In this document: positions 23,884 through 24,032 of the stretch, one piece after another
How the letters are laid out: each line of letters begins with the position of its first letter
How positions within the stretch are numbered: position 1 is the first letter of the stretch
Source: Clostridia bacterium
Lineage (GTDB): Bacteria > Bacillota > Clostridia > Christensenellales > Borkfalkiaceae
Direction: 5' to 3'
Length of the DNA stretch: 24,032 nt
NCBI GenBank assembly: GCA_900769545.1
Contig: CAAGGZ010000089.1
Location: 1-24,032 of the forward strand
Program-made: the position numbers and the translations under genes
Notes under the pieces: model-generated
The model's input: only the letters and a program-made list of their open reading frames with translations
Told to the model about the DNA's origin: nothing
Database searches by the model: none

Positions 23884-24032
23884 TCAATAAAATCAAAAAT
23901 TTTAAATTTTTTTGAAAAAAGTTTAAAAAAGCGTGAAAAAACGTTTGACAATGTAAAAATAAAGTGGTAATATATACAAGCTGTCGCGAAGAGAGCAAGA
24001 AACGGAGCGAAAAAAGCTCCGAAGAAGAAAAA
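23884..24032 (+). promoter_or_regulatory. Promoter and start of a leader cut by the window edge
   Basis: After ileS comes an A/T-only stretch with an imperfect dyad (CAAAAATTT / AATTTTTTTG, 23892-23912) that could weakly terminate. It is followed by TTGACA (23945-23950), a 17-bp spacer and TAATAT (23968-23973) with upstream TGG. The transcribed part contains a small hairpin GGAGC-GAAAAAA-GCTCC (24004-24020) and purine-rich sequence with no start codon before the edge. The downstream gene is outside the window. Confidence 0.65.

Overview
The window looks like chromosomal DNA of a strictly fermentative anaerobic low-to-mid G+C Firmicute, most likely an uncultured gut-type Clostridia. The reasons are pyruvate:ferredoxin oxidoreductase, a Rex-AdhE pair, a type II thymidine kinase, an archaeal-type AspRS and a eukaryal-type IleRS, a T-box leader, strong AGGAGG ribosome binding sites, sigma-A promoters of the TTGACA-N17-TATAAT form, and a BspA-like surface protein with a Ser/Glu linker. 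No species is assigned. I see no phage, insertion sequence, CRISPR array, tRNA or rRNA gene.

Layout. 1-1820 is the 3' part of a repetitive surface protein (Cys-rich repeats, Ser/Glu linker, BspA-type leucine-rich repeats). A GC-rich terminator between two near-identical heptad repeats follows. It converges with nifJ (PFOR, minus strand, 1950-5243). Divergently, 5396-8396 carries a thymidine kinase and a cytoplasmic GH38 alpha-mannosidase as a two-gene operon ending in a GAAA-loop terminator. 8506-11850 is rex-adhE, the NADH/NAD+ sensor followed by its classical target. 11984-15540 is an ABC-2 type exporter pair (ATPase and permease overlapping by ATGA) followed by a GH78-like alpha-L-rhamnosidase. 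15658-16668 is an XRE-family regulator fused to a six-helix membrane domain, preceded by two matching palindromes.

On the minus strand 16700-17737 holds a pyridoxamine kinase and, directly behind it, a structured RNA that I call 6S RNA. The kinase and the archaeal-type aspartyl-tRNA synthetase (17866-19197) are transcribed divergently from promoters that overlap at one -35 element. The synthetase is followed closely by a cytoplasmic CE4-type deacetylase. 19929-23883 is an isoleucine T-box operon: promoter, about 280-nt leader with an AUC specifier, terminator/antiterminator, a small membrane protein of unknown function, and ileS. A new promoter and leader start at the right edge.

How it works together. 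PFOR makes acetyl-CoA and reduced ferredoxin, AdhE reduces acetyl-CoA to ethanol, and Rex would switch adhE by redox state. Two cytoplasmic glycosidases (mannose and rhamnose) suggest use of imported oligosaccharides, although no sugar importer is visible here. The most unusual items are the T-box with a diverged antiterminator bulge (UGGUUAA rather than UGGNACC), the paired operators ahead of the membrane-bound XRE regulator, and the heptad repeats that differ only by G/A transitions.
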